From: an uncultured bacterium
GTDB lineage: Bacteria; Patescibacteriota; Gracilibacteria; BD1-5; UBA2023
Length of the DNA stretch: 64,000 bases
Reading direction: 5' to 3'
NCBI GenBank assembly: GCA_903908595.1
Contig: CAIVSN010000132.1
Span: 1 to 64,000 of the forward strand
Part shown: in pieces, positions 24,690 to 34,695 of the stretch
Layout: every line of letters begins with the position of its first letter
How positions within the stretch are numbered: position 1 is the first letter of the stretch
Program-made: the position numbers and the translations under genes
Notes under the pieces: model-generated
Told to the model about the DNA's origin: nothing
The model's database searches: none
The model's input: the letters and a program-made list of their open reading frames with translations, nothing else

Positions 24690-25997
24690 ATGAAAACACT
24701 CGTACTAAAAATCCTCCGCGCGATTTCTGCGCAAATCATCAAGCGCCATCGTCCGTACGTGGTAGCGATTACGGGAACCGTCGGCAAATCCACGGCGGCG
24801 CATTTCCTTTCCGACGCGCTCGGAGCCTTGTATGGCACGTATTCGGTTGGAGTGTCCGTCCACAATTACAACGGGGAATTCGGCGTGCCGTTGACCATAA
24901 TGCAATCCTCTTCGCCGCACAGCAATCCCTTCATGTGGATCGCAGTATTTTTCAAGGGACTCTGGCTCGCGTTTTTCGCGAGAGAATACCCGAAGTACCT
25001 CGTACTCGAATACGGGATCGACCATCCCGGGGAAATGGATTTCCTCACGTCCATCTGCGAACCGGACGTCGCGGTGATGCTCGCGATATCCCGCAACCAC
25101 GTCGCGAACTTCGAGAGCTACGACCAGTATGTGGCCGAAAAGCTCAAACTCATTCCGAAATCTAAAAACTGCGTCATCAACGCCGACGACTCGAAAATTC
25201 GACGCTACCTTTCCGAACATCCTCACGAACACGTGCTTTCGGTCGGCCGCAAATCGGTAGAACCGGTGGATTTCCGGGCCGTCAACGTCCAATCGACGCT
25301 CGAATGACTCGTCTTCGACGTAGAACTCGTGAACGTCTGCATTCCCGTCAAGGTGCCGGTGGTCGGCTCCCATCAATCTTACAATATCTTGCCGGTATTC
25401 GCTCTCGCTCAGTTCCTTGGGCGGGACATCCGGGAAATCACTTCGGTCTTCGAGGATCTCGTGCCCCAGAAGGGGAGGGGGTCGATCCTCCAGGGGGTCA
25501 ACGAGACGACCATTATCGACGGCAGCTATAACGGCAGCCACGAATCGATATCCGCCGGCATCGAGTACCTCGCGGAATTGCCGTCGGAACTCCACAAGTG
25601 CCTGTTCCTCGGCGATATGCGCGAGCTGGGAAGGGATTCCGAAGAACTCCACCGTGACATTGCCGAGAAGATCGTTTCGCTCGCCCCATCCTTCGTGGTG
25701 TTGGTCGGCGAAGATATGGGCAAATATGTTGCGGGGAGGCTTCGGGAATTCCTCGGGGAAGCCCGGGTGTGCCATTTTTCCAATTCCAAAATCGCGGGAC
25801 AGAGGATTCGGGAAATACTCTACGAAATCGAATGACAGAAAGTCATTTTCGTGAAGGGGAGCCAGAATACGATTTTCTTGGAAGAAGGGATTAAGGAATT
25901 CCTCTTTGACATGCGAGATTCCGACAATCTCTGCCGGCAGTCGCCGCGGTGGCTGAAGAAGAAAAACGAGTATTTTACGCTGATTGCGCCGGTGTAG
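24690..25997 (+). CDS. murF: UDP-N-acetylmuramoyl-tripeptide--D-Ala-D-Ala ligase-like MurF (UGA=Gly)
   Basis: VAITGTVGKSTAAHFL, IIDGSYNGSHESISAGIEYL, LFLGDMRELG, IE-[TGA]-QKVIFVKGSQNTIFLEEGIKEFL. Confidence 0.85.
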
Positions 25998-26122
25998 GTT
26001 TTTTTGAACCGATATCCAGCATAGTGTTTCCAATACGGACATTAAAATAGTCATGCAGTATTGCGAAATGGCTATTTTCAAACCGAATCGGCTCCGATCT
26101 CTTCCATCCTCGGTTCCCGGAA

Positions 26123-26287
26123 TATACCCAACGGGAATTGGTTTTCGGTGTTTTACGGTCATAGATTCGGAACAGGTTTTATTTTTCTTCTTTCGGGAGC
26201 TTATCGGGAATAAGTGACCGAAGAAAAAAATAAACGATGTCCGGATATGTGACTGGAAAAACCGGGAAACCAATTCCCGTTGGGTAT
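26123..26287. repeat. H2 palindromic repeat copy 1
   Basis: TATACCCAACGGGAATTGGTTT ... AAACCAATTCCCGTTGGGTATA, 22-bp perfect terminal inverted repeat. Confidence 0.9.
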
Positions 26288-26406
26288 AATCCGCATCCTT
26301 GAGACCGGCCGCGTACCGCATAGCGGATCACCGGGTTCCCATGACATCGTACCGCATAGTGGGCCACTGAATCCCCATGATACCCCACACCGTATCCATA
26401 AGAAAA

Positions 26407-26427
26407 CCCCATATGCGAAATATGGGG
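26407..26427 (-). terminator. Hairpin with T-tract on minus strand
   Basis: CCCCATAT-TTCGC-ATATGGGG-TTTTCT read on the minus strand, downstream of 26474-27571. Confidence 0.65.
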
Positions 26428-26473
26428 CAATACGGTTCAAAGGGCAGAATCATGATGATATCGTCGCTCGGTT

Positions 26474-27571
26474 CTACCGGGTTATGCTCGGATTCTTTTT
26501 CAATCCCTGTTCCGTGGCAAATTTTTTATTCTCCGCGATCTTTTCGCATGCCCCAGGGCCTTTTTGCGAACATAGGTTATCCACCGTCCAGTCATAGGCC
26601 GTTCCGTATCCGCCGTTTGCGAGATCCCGAAGATCGATTCCGGCATCGGATCCGGCATACATCTGATTCGGTTTGTACTTGGCACCTTTCGCATCGAGCT
26701 TGTCGGCAAGTTCGGACAGTTGGGACTTGCTGATGTTGAATTTTATCAATCCTTTAAGGATAATGTCGGGGCTAAAATTGGCATTCGTAAGGAGGATTCC
26801 CCGATCGTCATAGAAGCCGATCGCGCTCATCGTTCATTTCAACTCTGGTCGGTTTTCGCCCGTGTACAGTACGGCAGAGAGATTTTTGGTATGGATTTCC
26901 TCTCGGTCTATCGCCCCGATCAGCGTTTTGTCGATACAGTTTCTATTGTCGGTAGAAAGCACGAATCCCGTGAGGCACAGGCGAACGTCGCAGAGATTTC
27001 CGGTTCGGTCAGCGTATTGCTGGATAGTTTCGTTGGCAAGGACGGCAGCTCCGTTTCCACAAGCTTTCGCCAGTTCGACGCTTACCCCGCTGTTTGTTTG
27101 GGTGCCCGTTCCGTCCGTGGTCTGGGCGACGGTTTGGGTCTGGGTGACCGTCTGGGTCTGAGTCGTAGTTGCCGCAGTCGTTCCTCCTATCGTTTCGCCA
27201 CCTTGATTTCTCAACTCGTACACCCTAGGATAAACGTATTGGAAAATAAACGAATAATCCGGTCCGTATTGTGCTTTTATCGTATTGTCGAGCTGGTCGA
27301 CCTTGGCGAGGTAACCGTCGATATGGCCGGCATAGAGGGCTGCGTTTACGGGGGTTCCGCCTTTGGCAAGGGCATTGGCTTTCACTTTGGCGATCATCTT
27401 GTCGAGCATTTCGGCGCCTTTTCCTTGGGTGAGACTCGACAGGAGGGCATCGCTCGTCGCGTTTCTCATCGTATACGGGGTGGATTGGAACCATCAGCCC
27501 ATGCTGGAAGCTCAGAATAAAATAAAAGCGGTAGTAACGTAGAGGGCAATGGCGGCAAGCGATTGCTTCAT
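26474..27571 (-). CDS. Secreted hypothetical protein (365 aa) with Thr/Gln-repeat linker
   Basis: Signal-like MKQSLAAIALYVTTAFILF-[TGA]-ASSMG-[TGA]-WFQ; TTQTQTVTQTQTVAQTT; in frame 366 codons. Confidence 0.7.
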
Positions 27572-27686
27572 GTTTGGTCGCATATGTTTGAAAATGAGGG
27601 ATAGATACGAGGGCAATTCTAGGATGGTTTTACGGGGAAAGCAAATGTTTTTTTGTTTTTTTCGGTTTTTCCCATACGATACGTAC

Positions 27687-27941
27687 ATGAACGCATTTTG
27701 GCTGTACCTCGCAATTCTCGTTATCCTCCTGTTCCTCGTTTGGAGCTTTTACCTGATTGCCAAGATCCACATCTACAAATTCCGGGAATACTCGACGCAA
27801 GTGCGTCCCGTAACGAGGTTCGTCGGCATCATGCTGCTCATTCTAACGGTAGTCGGATTTTACGTCGTATTCAGCACCTATAACGAAGTCCCCGCGCCAT
27901 CGGAAAAAAGAGGTAATCCCCAATCCGTTGAACAATATTAA
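27687..27941 (+). CDS. Small membrane protein
   Basis: MNAFWLYLAILVILLFLVWSFYLIAKIHIYKF, second TM, TAA stop. Confidence 0.55.
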   Translation: MNAFWLYLAILVILLFLVWSFYLIAKIHIYKFREYSTQVRPVTRFVGIMLLILTVVGFYVVFSTYNEVPAPSEKRGNPQSVEQY

Positions 27942-27943
27942 AA

Positions 27944-28071
27944 AAAATGGGTTTTAACCTGACACCTACTTTGCGAAACATATTCGAAAAATCAGTTCAG
28001 TCTTACCCTCTACTAAGGGATGTGATAATGATTTACCCTGAATGAGGTGGTGTCAAGTTAAAACCCATTTT
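27944..28071. repeat. Palindromic element, 23-bp near-perfect terminal inverted repeats
   Basis: AAAATGGGTTTTAACCTGACACC ... GGTGTCAAGTTAAAACCCATTTT (22/23 pairs). Confidence 0.85.
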
Positions 28072-28079
28072 AAAAAATT

Positions 28080-29165
28080 ATGAAAGTAGGTATCGTCGGG
28101 CTTCCCAACGTCGGGAAATCAACTTTGTTCAATGCGCTTACCAAGTCGTACGCGGCGGAAGCGGCCAATTTCCCATTTTGCACCATCGAGCCGAACGTCG
28201 GCGTGGTCAACGTCCATGACGACCGGCTGGAAAAGCTCCGGGTCACGGTAAACGGCTCCAAGATCGTCCCGGCGAACGTCGAATTCGTCGATATCGCGGG
28301 ACTCGTGGAATGAGCGTCCAAGGGCGAAGGCCTCGGGAACAAGTTCCTTTCGCACATCCGCCAGGTCGATGCCATTCTCCAAGTCGTCCGCGGCTTCGAC
28401 GATAGCAACGTGCACCACGTGAACGGTTCCGTCAACGCGAAACGCGATATCGAGGTGATCAACGCGGAGCTCATCATCGCGGATCTGGACTCCTTGGAGC
28501 GACGGATGGGGGAAAACGACAAGAAGGCCCGCTCCGGCGACAAGGACGCCAAAGCCCGTGCCGAAATCTACGTCCGGCTCAAGCCGCACCTCGAATCCGG
28601 CGCCCTCGCGATCGATTTCGAGCGGACTCCCGAAGAGACGGAACTCCTGAAAGATCTCTTTCTCCTCACGAACAAGCCGTTCATCTACGCGGTCAACGTC
28701 GACGAAAGCGGGGTGCTCAAATCCGAATCCGAACTCCGGGCCATGACCGGCATCACCGCGGATGCCCCGGTGCTTCCCATCAGCGCGAAGCTCGAAATGG
28801 AAATGCTCGAATTTTCCGAAGCCGACCGGAAAGAATACCTCGAATCGCTCGGTATCACGTTCAATCCCACCGACGCGGTCATCAAGACCTGTTACGACCT
28901 GCTCGGGCTCCAATACTATTTCACCGCCGGAGAAATCGAAGTCCGCGCTTGGACCATCAAGAAGGGCTGGACCGCTCCCGAAGCCGCCGGAGTCATCCAT
29001 ACCGATTTCCAGAAAAAATTCATCAAGGCCGACGTCGTCAAATGGAACGACCTCGTGGAATCCGGAGGCTGGTCTGCCGCACGGGAGAAAGGGAAGGTGA
29101 GGATGGAAGGGAAGGAGTACGTGGTACTTGACGGCGATGTCATGCTCTTCAAGTTCGGGGGGTAG
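28080..29165 (+). CDS. ychF: Redox-regulated ATPase/GTPase YchF (UGA=Gly)
   Basis: [30 protein letters not shown]-[TGA][21 protein letters not shown]. Confidence 0.95.
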
Positions 29166-29284
29166 GAATCCCGGCAAAACGCGAACTCCTTGCTGATTTC
29201 TGTGCTCCTCGCTCAACGTACTATCGTACGCCTCGCTACGGTGCTCGAAATCAGCGTCGGATTTCATCGTTTTTCCGGGATTCC
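29165..29284. repeat. 120-bp palindromic element copy R3a
   Basis: Arms GGAATCCCGG / CCGGGATTCC; AAAACG...CGTTTT; apical CGTAC-TATC-GTACG. Confidence 0.9.
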
Positions 29285-29460
29285 TAGGGGGCTTCGGGAG
29301 GGCAAAACGGGGACTTCTCGCCGAATGCTCCGTTCCTTGCGGGCGTGCTTGCCAGCACGCCTCGCTTCGGTACTCGAAATTGACTTCGGATTTCATCGTT
29401 TTTCCGGGATTCCTAGGGGGCTTCGGGAGGGCAAAAAGCGGGCTCCTCGCCGAATACTCC
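29285..29460. repeat. Tandem partial copies of the R element (R3b)
   Basis: TTTTTCCGGGATTCCTAGGGGGCTTCGGGAGGGCAAAA occurs twice; GTGCTTGCCAGCAC hairpin and CGGATTTCATCG core. Confidence 0.8.
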
Positions 29461-29473
29461 ACCGAGTTCCAAG

Positions 29474-30184
29474 TTATCCCGCTCCCTTCTTCAAGTTTTT
29501 CAGTTCTTCCAATCTGGAAAACTCTTCCTTGGAATACTGTACTTGGGACATGACATAAGTCAGGATCGACTCGATTTTCTTCGCGAATTCCGGTGCCCGT
29601 TCATAAAAAATCGGGAGCAGTATCTCCCTGGTTTCCTTCTCGTATTTCTTTCTTTTCGCCTCATCCGGACAGTACCGGAGCGAAAAGATATTTCACAGCC
29701 GGTCGGCTCATTTTATCCTGATCCACTTTTCGTTTTCTTGCAATTCGCCGAGGTATTGTCCGGTCGGGATTTTTATTCAGTCCCGGATTTTGGAAAGTTT
29801 CAGCGTTCCGATCGACACCTCTTCGCCGAAGGGGGCCAGTTCCTCGTCCGTGATATCCGTATCTTCCCTGGTATCGTGGAGCAATCCGATAATCACCTCG
29901 TTAACGCCGGCCGATTCGTCGATCAGCAGGCTCGCGACCAATATGCAATGGGAGACGTACAGGGTTCATTCGTCCCTCGTTTGCGTTGCGTGTTTCGCTT
30001 TGGCAAGACCCAGGGCACTCATGATTCTTTCCTTTTCGTCAAGGTCATATCTCGCTATTCTGTCAAGGAAAGCTCTCTCGATCTTTTCGGGATAGAGCAT
30101 GTCTTTCATAATGGGTTCCAAATCCGCGTCCAGCCCGGGCGTGTTGTTTTGTTCGGGACTCGGGAATCAATGGAAATCTTTCAT
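29474..30184 (-). CDS. HD-domain (RelA/SpoT-type hydrolase-like) protein missed by standard-code ORF calling
   Basis: Reading TGA as Gly gives 236 aa ending in TAA: HATQTRDEGTLYVSHCILVASLLIDESAGVNEVIIGLLHDTREDTDITDEELAPFGEEVSIGTLKLSK...WIRIKGADRLGNIFSLRYC. Confidence 0.75.
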
Positions 30185-30352
30185 ATAGTATTGTGGAATT
30201 TGGTTCTGATTGTATTTGGAATGCGTTGCCGGTCAACGGGTTCTGCAAACGGTACGATATGGAACCTGCGAAGTTTGTATTTTCCCCGTGACTTTCTCGC
30301 AAACTCCATATGCTGTATTCGGAATACGGCGTATAGATTTTATCCACCTGGC

Positions 30353-30826
30353 ATGAAGCGCTTCAACAATCTCTTTCTGGTTTGTCTCTCGACTGGTTTG
30401 CTTTTCGCATCGGATCGCGCTTTTGCCGTGCCCCCTCCGGATTTCATCATGCAGGTCGCTTCGCAAATCGGGACTTTTTTCGCGGTGGGATTGGCGTTGA
30501 CGGCGGGGATATTTTCCATTGCCATGCAATTCGTCCGGGGGACGTTGTTGGACCGACGTAAGCGTTTCTGGATCGTTTCCGGCGCGGTCATTTTGGCAAT
30601 TGCCGCTATCGGGGCCTTCTCGTACGACCAGTACTCCCAGAACCGGGAGAAGGAAAAGCAAAATGCCCAGTGGCTTCAGGGGGTGCCCGTTCCCACGTCG
30701 GCGAATCCCGAAGCGGAAAAGCTGCCCGAATCTTCCGTACCTGACACCGTTCCGGAGTCCCGGCCCACGGTTCCATCGGCAGGCTCCGGCGCTCCGGTAT
30801 CCCTCGGAAGGTATTGGGAGTCGTAA
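30353..30826 (+). CDS. Small membrane protein with signal peptide
   Basis: MKRFNNLFLVCLSTGLLFASDRAFA; two TM segments. Confidence 0.6.
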   Translation: MKRFNNLFLVCLSTGLLFASDRAFAVPPPDFIMQVASQIGTFFAVGLALTAGIFSIAMQFVRGTLLDRRKRFWIVSGAVILAIAAIGAFSYDQYSQNREKEKQNAQWLQGVPVPTSANPEAEKLPESSVPDTVPESRPTVPSAGSGAPVSLGRYWES

Positions 30827-30842
30827 TTTTCATTTTTTGACC

Positions 30843-32852
30843 ATGTTTATCGAATCTCTGAACGCAACTGACGAAAGCGGCGACCTTGGCAGCAAGACCA
30901 AAAACCTCAAGCGGCTCGCGGATTTCGGTTTTCCGGTTCCGCCGTTCGTCGCAGTGCCCGTGGATGCCGTGGTTTCGGCTGCGAACGATGCCGTGGAATT
31001 GAAAAAACTCTGTGACGGCATCCGGGAGCGTTTCCCGAAGGTTTCCTATGCCGTGCGTTCCTCCGCGCTCTCGGAAGACCAAACGAACGCTTCGATGGCC
31101 GGACAGTTCCATACCGAAACCAACGTTCTTCCCAATGGATTGGAATCCGCCGTTACCCGGGTCATCGAGCAATCTCGGGGTCCGTTGAACGGCGATCTGT
31201 CGATGCTTTCCATTATCGTCCAAGAATACGCCGAGGCGGAATTTTCCGGAGTCTGCTTCACCCGGAACCCGAACGGGTCGAGGGAAATGGTCTTGGAATA
31301 CCACAAAGGCAAGGGCGAAGACCTGGTAAGCGGGAAAATCGTCCCCAAACGGGTTTCCGCGTACTGGAACGAACCGCTCGGCGTTTGCGGGTTCGACGCG
31401 AAAATCTTTCAGTCCGTCGAAACCCGGTTCGGATTTCCCCAGGATATCGAATGGTGCGTAAAAAACGGCAAGCTGATATTTCTTCAAACCCGCCCGATTA
31501 CCACGGTTTCCGGGCAGAAATATCGGGAAATGCGGTACTTGGACGAAACGCTGCCGTCCGAATCCGCGATCTTCCTGGAAAAAACCGAAATATCGGAAGT
31601 CGCTCCCCGGCCCACGCCGTTTGCCCTGTCGTTGCTCGGGAGAATCTACGGCAAGGACGGACCGGTCGTGAAAACGTATGCGAAATACCGGGTATCGTTC
31701 TTTCCGCAGGTTTTCCTGGGCACGGTGGGGAACGAGCTCTACGCCGACTGCGATTTGGAGCTCAAAACCCTGTTGCCGGCGATGAAATTTTCCGGGACGG
31801 GGCATTCGTTCGACCTTTCGGCCATTCGTTCGGCTTTTCCGACGCTTGCGAACATGTACCGCATTTCCAATCTCCGACCCGACCCGGAGCTCTTGTCCCG
31901 GCTCGAAACTTCCCTGAACGCTTCGGATAAATCCCCGGGGTTCGCCGAAGCGCTCGCGCGATTTCTCGCGGATTACGAAACCGTTTTCGAAACGAACCTG
32001 TTCGCGGCCAAATATTTGAAGAATCTGGAATTCCTGCTGAAGAACGAAAAAATCCCCTTTTCCGAGGTACTCGGAACGGATCCGTCATTTTTCACCCCGT
32101 CATTCGTGCCCGCGTTTTCCTATCGAACGGAGGAATGACTCGTCGGAAATACCCTCGAAATCGCCGACGAAAGCGATTTTTATACGGATTCGCATCGGCC
32201 CGGAGTCCCGGCGTCCGACAAAATCGCCAAATGGTGGGATTCCATGACGGAATGGCGACGGGGTCTCTATAGTATGCCCCTGTTTCTCGCGATAACGCAT
32301 CAGAAATACCGCGAATACGCCCGGATACTGATGGTCAAAAACCTCGGCGAACTCCGGAGCCAACTGATCGGAGCCGTCGGTACCGGATTCCTGGACCCGA
32401 GAAATTCCTATTTCCATACCGTCAGGGAGATATTGAACGGATCGTTCGACGAAGCCCTTTGCCGGTCGAGAAGGGAGGAATATGACAAATTCGCCGATTT
32501 CCACCTCCCGCCTAAGCTCTCGAACCGGTTCGTTCCGGAAAAAGTCGGCAAGTCATCCGGGCTTTCTCCCGGCAAGGCGGAGGGCTATCTGGTAACGGAA
32601 TCCACGTTCCGAACCGATGATCCGAGGCCGCAAATCCTCTATTCCGAGTCGCTATCCCCGAACCTGACGAAATATTTCCCGTCCGTCCTCGGAATCGTTT
32701 CCTCCCACGGAGGCTTTCTTTCGCATCTGTCCATCATCGCCCGAGAGCGAGGTCTTCCCGTCGTTGTCTCGGCGCTTCCCGTGGTTTCGCACGTCGGGAA
32801 ATTCGTGGCCATAGATGGGAGTACCGGAAACATCACCTTCCCTCAACCCTAA
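30843..32852 (+). CDS. PEP synthase/PPDK-like protein (PEP/pyruvate-binding + mobile His domain)
   Basis: SKTKNLKRLADFGFPVPPFVAVP, YAVRSSALSEDQTNASMAGQF, FLQTRPITT; GIVSSHGGFLSHLSIIARERGLPVVV; one TGA at 32136-32138. Confidence 0.85.
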
Positions 32853-33895
32853 TGAGACCTCTGCAAAACGCGAACTCCTCGTCCATTTCTCCGCTCCTCG
32901 TTCACCGTACCCCAGTACGGCTCACTACGGTGCTCGAAATGAACTTCGGATTTCATCGTTTTGCAAAGGTCTCTAATATATTTCCCGCGATTTCGCGTTC
33001 CGTTCTCACATACTTTTCAATCTTCGGATTTTTACTGTCCCTGTTCGCGTGTTATTTTTTCCTGTATCGGTCCGTATACTTTTGCGACCGCCTCATCCTG
33101 CTCTACAAGGACGCCGACCGGGTCGATCACTCGATCATGGTCGAGCTGATAAAGTTCGGAAATATCACCCCGGTTCACCACTTCCGGTATACGCTCGTCG
33201 CGGCCGACGGACTCTTACGCAACGATACCAAAAAATACGAATTCGACCAGATACGCGATGCCTTCGTTCCGGGCGGTTTCGTCAAAAGCCTGAAACGATC
33301 CAACAATCCGAATACCCTGAGCGAGAGTTTCGCGATGGAATTCGAAGTCGGCGGATCGGTGGTCCGGGTCGATTTGCGCGATCTCCGAGGGGATTTCCTG
33401 ATCAACAATTCCCTAAACCGGTTCACGTACGCCAACATGGGACGTACGGTCATCGAGGTCGACGGCCGCTCCTACCCAGCGGATTTCATGCTCAACAAGG
33501 CCGTCCAGACCGGAAGCATCAAGTCCATGGTTACCGAGAAAATCGTATCGAACGGCGTCATCGCGTTCGTTTCGGACGGGGTAGGGAAGACGTACTATTC
33601 CGATATCACCCACGTGTACGAGAGCAATACCGACTACCTTTCCCATGCCTGGGCGATTTCCCGGTACGGCGACCTGCTCCGCAAGGAAGTCGGGCCCCGC
33701 GTGAATCTCGTCGCGAACGACGAGCGGAGGTTCGATCTCAATCTTCCGGCATTCGACCGAGCGGCCATCAAAATGAAAAAAATCGTAAAATTCGCGTCGA
33801 ACGTCGACACGTACGATTTTTTGGCCGGGGAAGTGTCGGATACCGAGGGGAAACGATGAGTCACCGGATTCAGCATCACCTACGACGACAAGTAG
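32852..33895 (+). CDS. Membrane protein of unknown function; N-terminal start uncertain because the R4 repeat overlaps it
   Basis: SRSVLTYFSIFGFLLSLFACYFFLY TM; ORF passes TGA 33857 to TAG 33893; ATG at 32852 overlaps upstream TAA. Confidence 0.55.
32854..32973. repeat. 120-bp palindromic element copy R4
   Basis: Arms GAGACCTCTG / CAAAGGTCTC (9/10); apical CCGTAC-CCCA-GTACGG. Confidence 0.9.
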
Positions 33896-34190
33896 GACCT
33901 CGCGAAAACGCGAACTCCTTGCTGATTTTTCCGCTCCTCGCTCAACGTGCTTGCCAGCACGCCTCGCTTCGGTGCTCAAAATCAGCTTCGGATTTCATCG
34001 TTTTGGCGAGGTCCTTGGGGATACTCGAGTTCCTCGCTCAATGGCTTGTCAGCACACCTCGCTTCGGTACTCGAATTCGACTTCGGATTTCATCGTTTTG
34101 GCGAGGTCCTTGGGGATACTCGAGATCCTTGCGGGCGTGCTTGCCAGCACGCCTCGCTTCGGTGCTCGAATTCGACTTCGGATTACTCCA
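33894..34190. repeat. R element copy R5 (33894-34015) plus two tandem partial copies
   Basis: Arms AGGACCTCGC / GCGAGGTCCT; CGTGCT-TGCC-AGCACG hairpin; TTCGGATTTCATCGTTTTGGCGAGGTCCTTGGGGATACTCGAG occurs twice. Confidence 0.9.
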
Positions 34191-34635
34191 CGATACCGTT
34201 CAGCGAATGCTTCGTGGCATCCGCAATCGGAAACGCCGGAGAGCGCTTTTCCATAACCCTCGTGAGGTAATAATCGGCATATTCGATGAATTCGGCATAG
34301 AGCGCAGACCGATCCGCGTCCGCAAGCACCAGTCCCGTGCACCCGTGCAAGTATTTCAACTGGTCGGAAATGAACTCGATCCAGTTTACCCGCCCGATAT
34401 CTTTCCCGGTAATCGTGAATTCCTGCCGTTCGCTCAGATACGCGTCAAAATAGAGATCCAGGAAAAATTTCGCGTAATCGGGATTCAATTCTCCCGGTAT
34501 TTCCGGACTCGCTATCCCCAGAATGAATTGTCCCTTGAGATAGGTTTCCGTTTCGAAATCGTTCAAGAGCGCATCGATCCCTCATCGGTGGGTTCGCGTT
34601 CGGCCGTTCGGCATTTCGGTTGCGGATGTTTGCAT
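34183..34635 (-). CDS. Hypothetical protein (150 aa, one UGA=Gly)
   Basis: In frame 151 codons, TAA stop; MQTSATEMPNGRTRTHR-[TGA]-GIDALLNDFETETYL. Confidence 0.6.
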
Positions 34636-34695
34636 AGTGGTTCGTTACGGTTTTTGAGAATTCGGAGACTGGATTTGAACGCGTATTCCATCGTG

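Noticed and set aside
28960-34200. CRISPR array from the repeated R elements
   Set aside because: Units are ~120 bp palindromes or irregular partial tandems without uniform unique spacers; no cas genes nearby.
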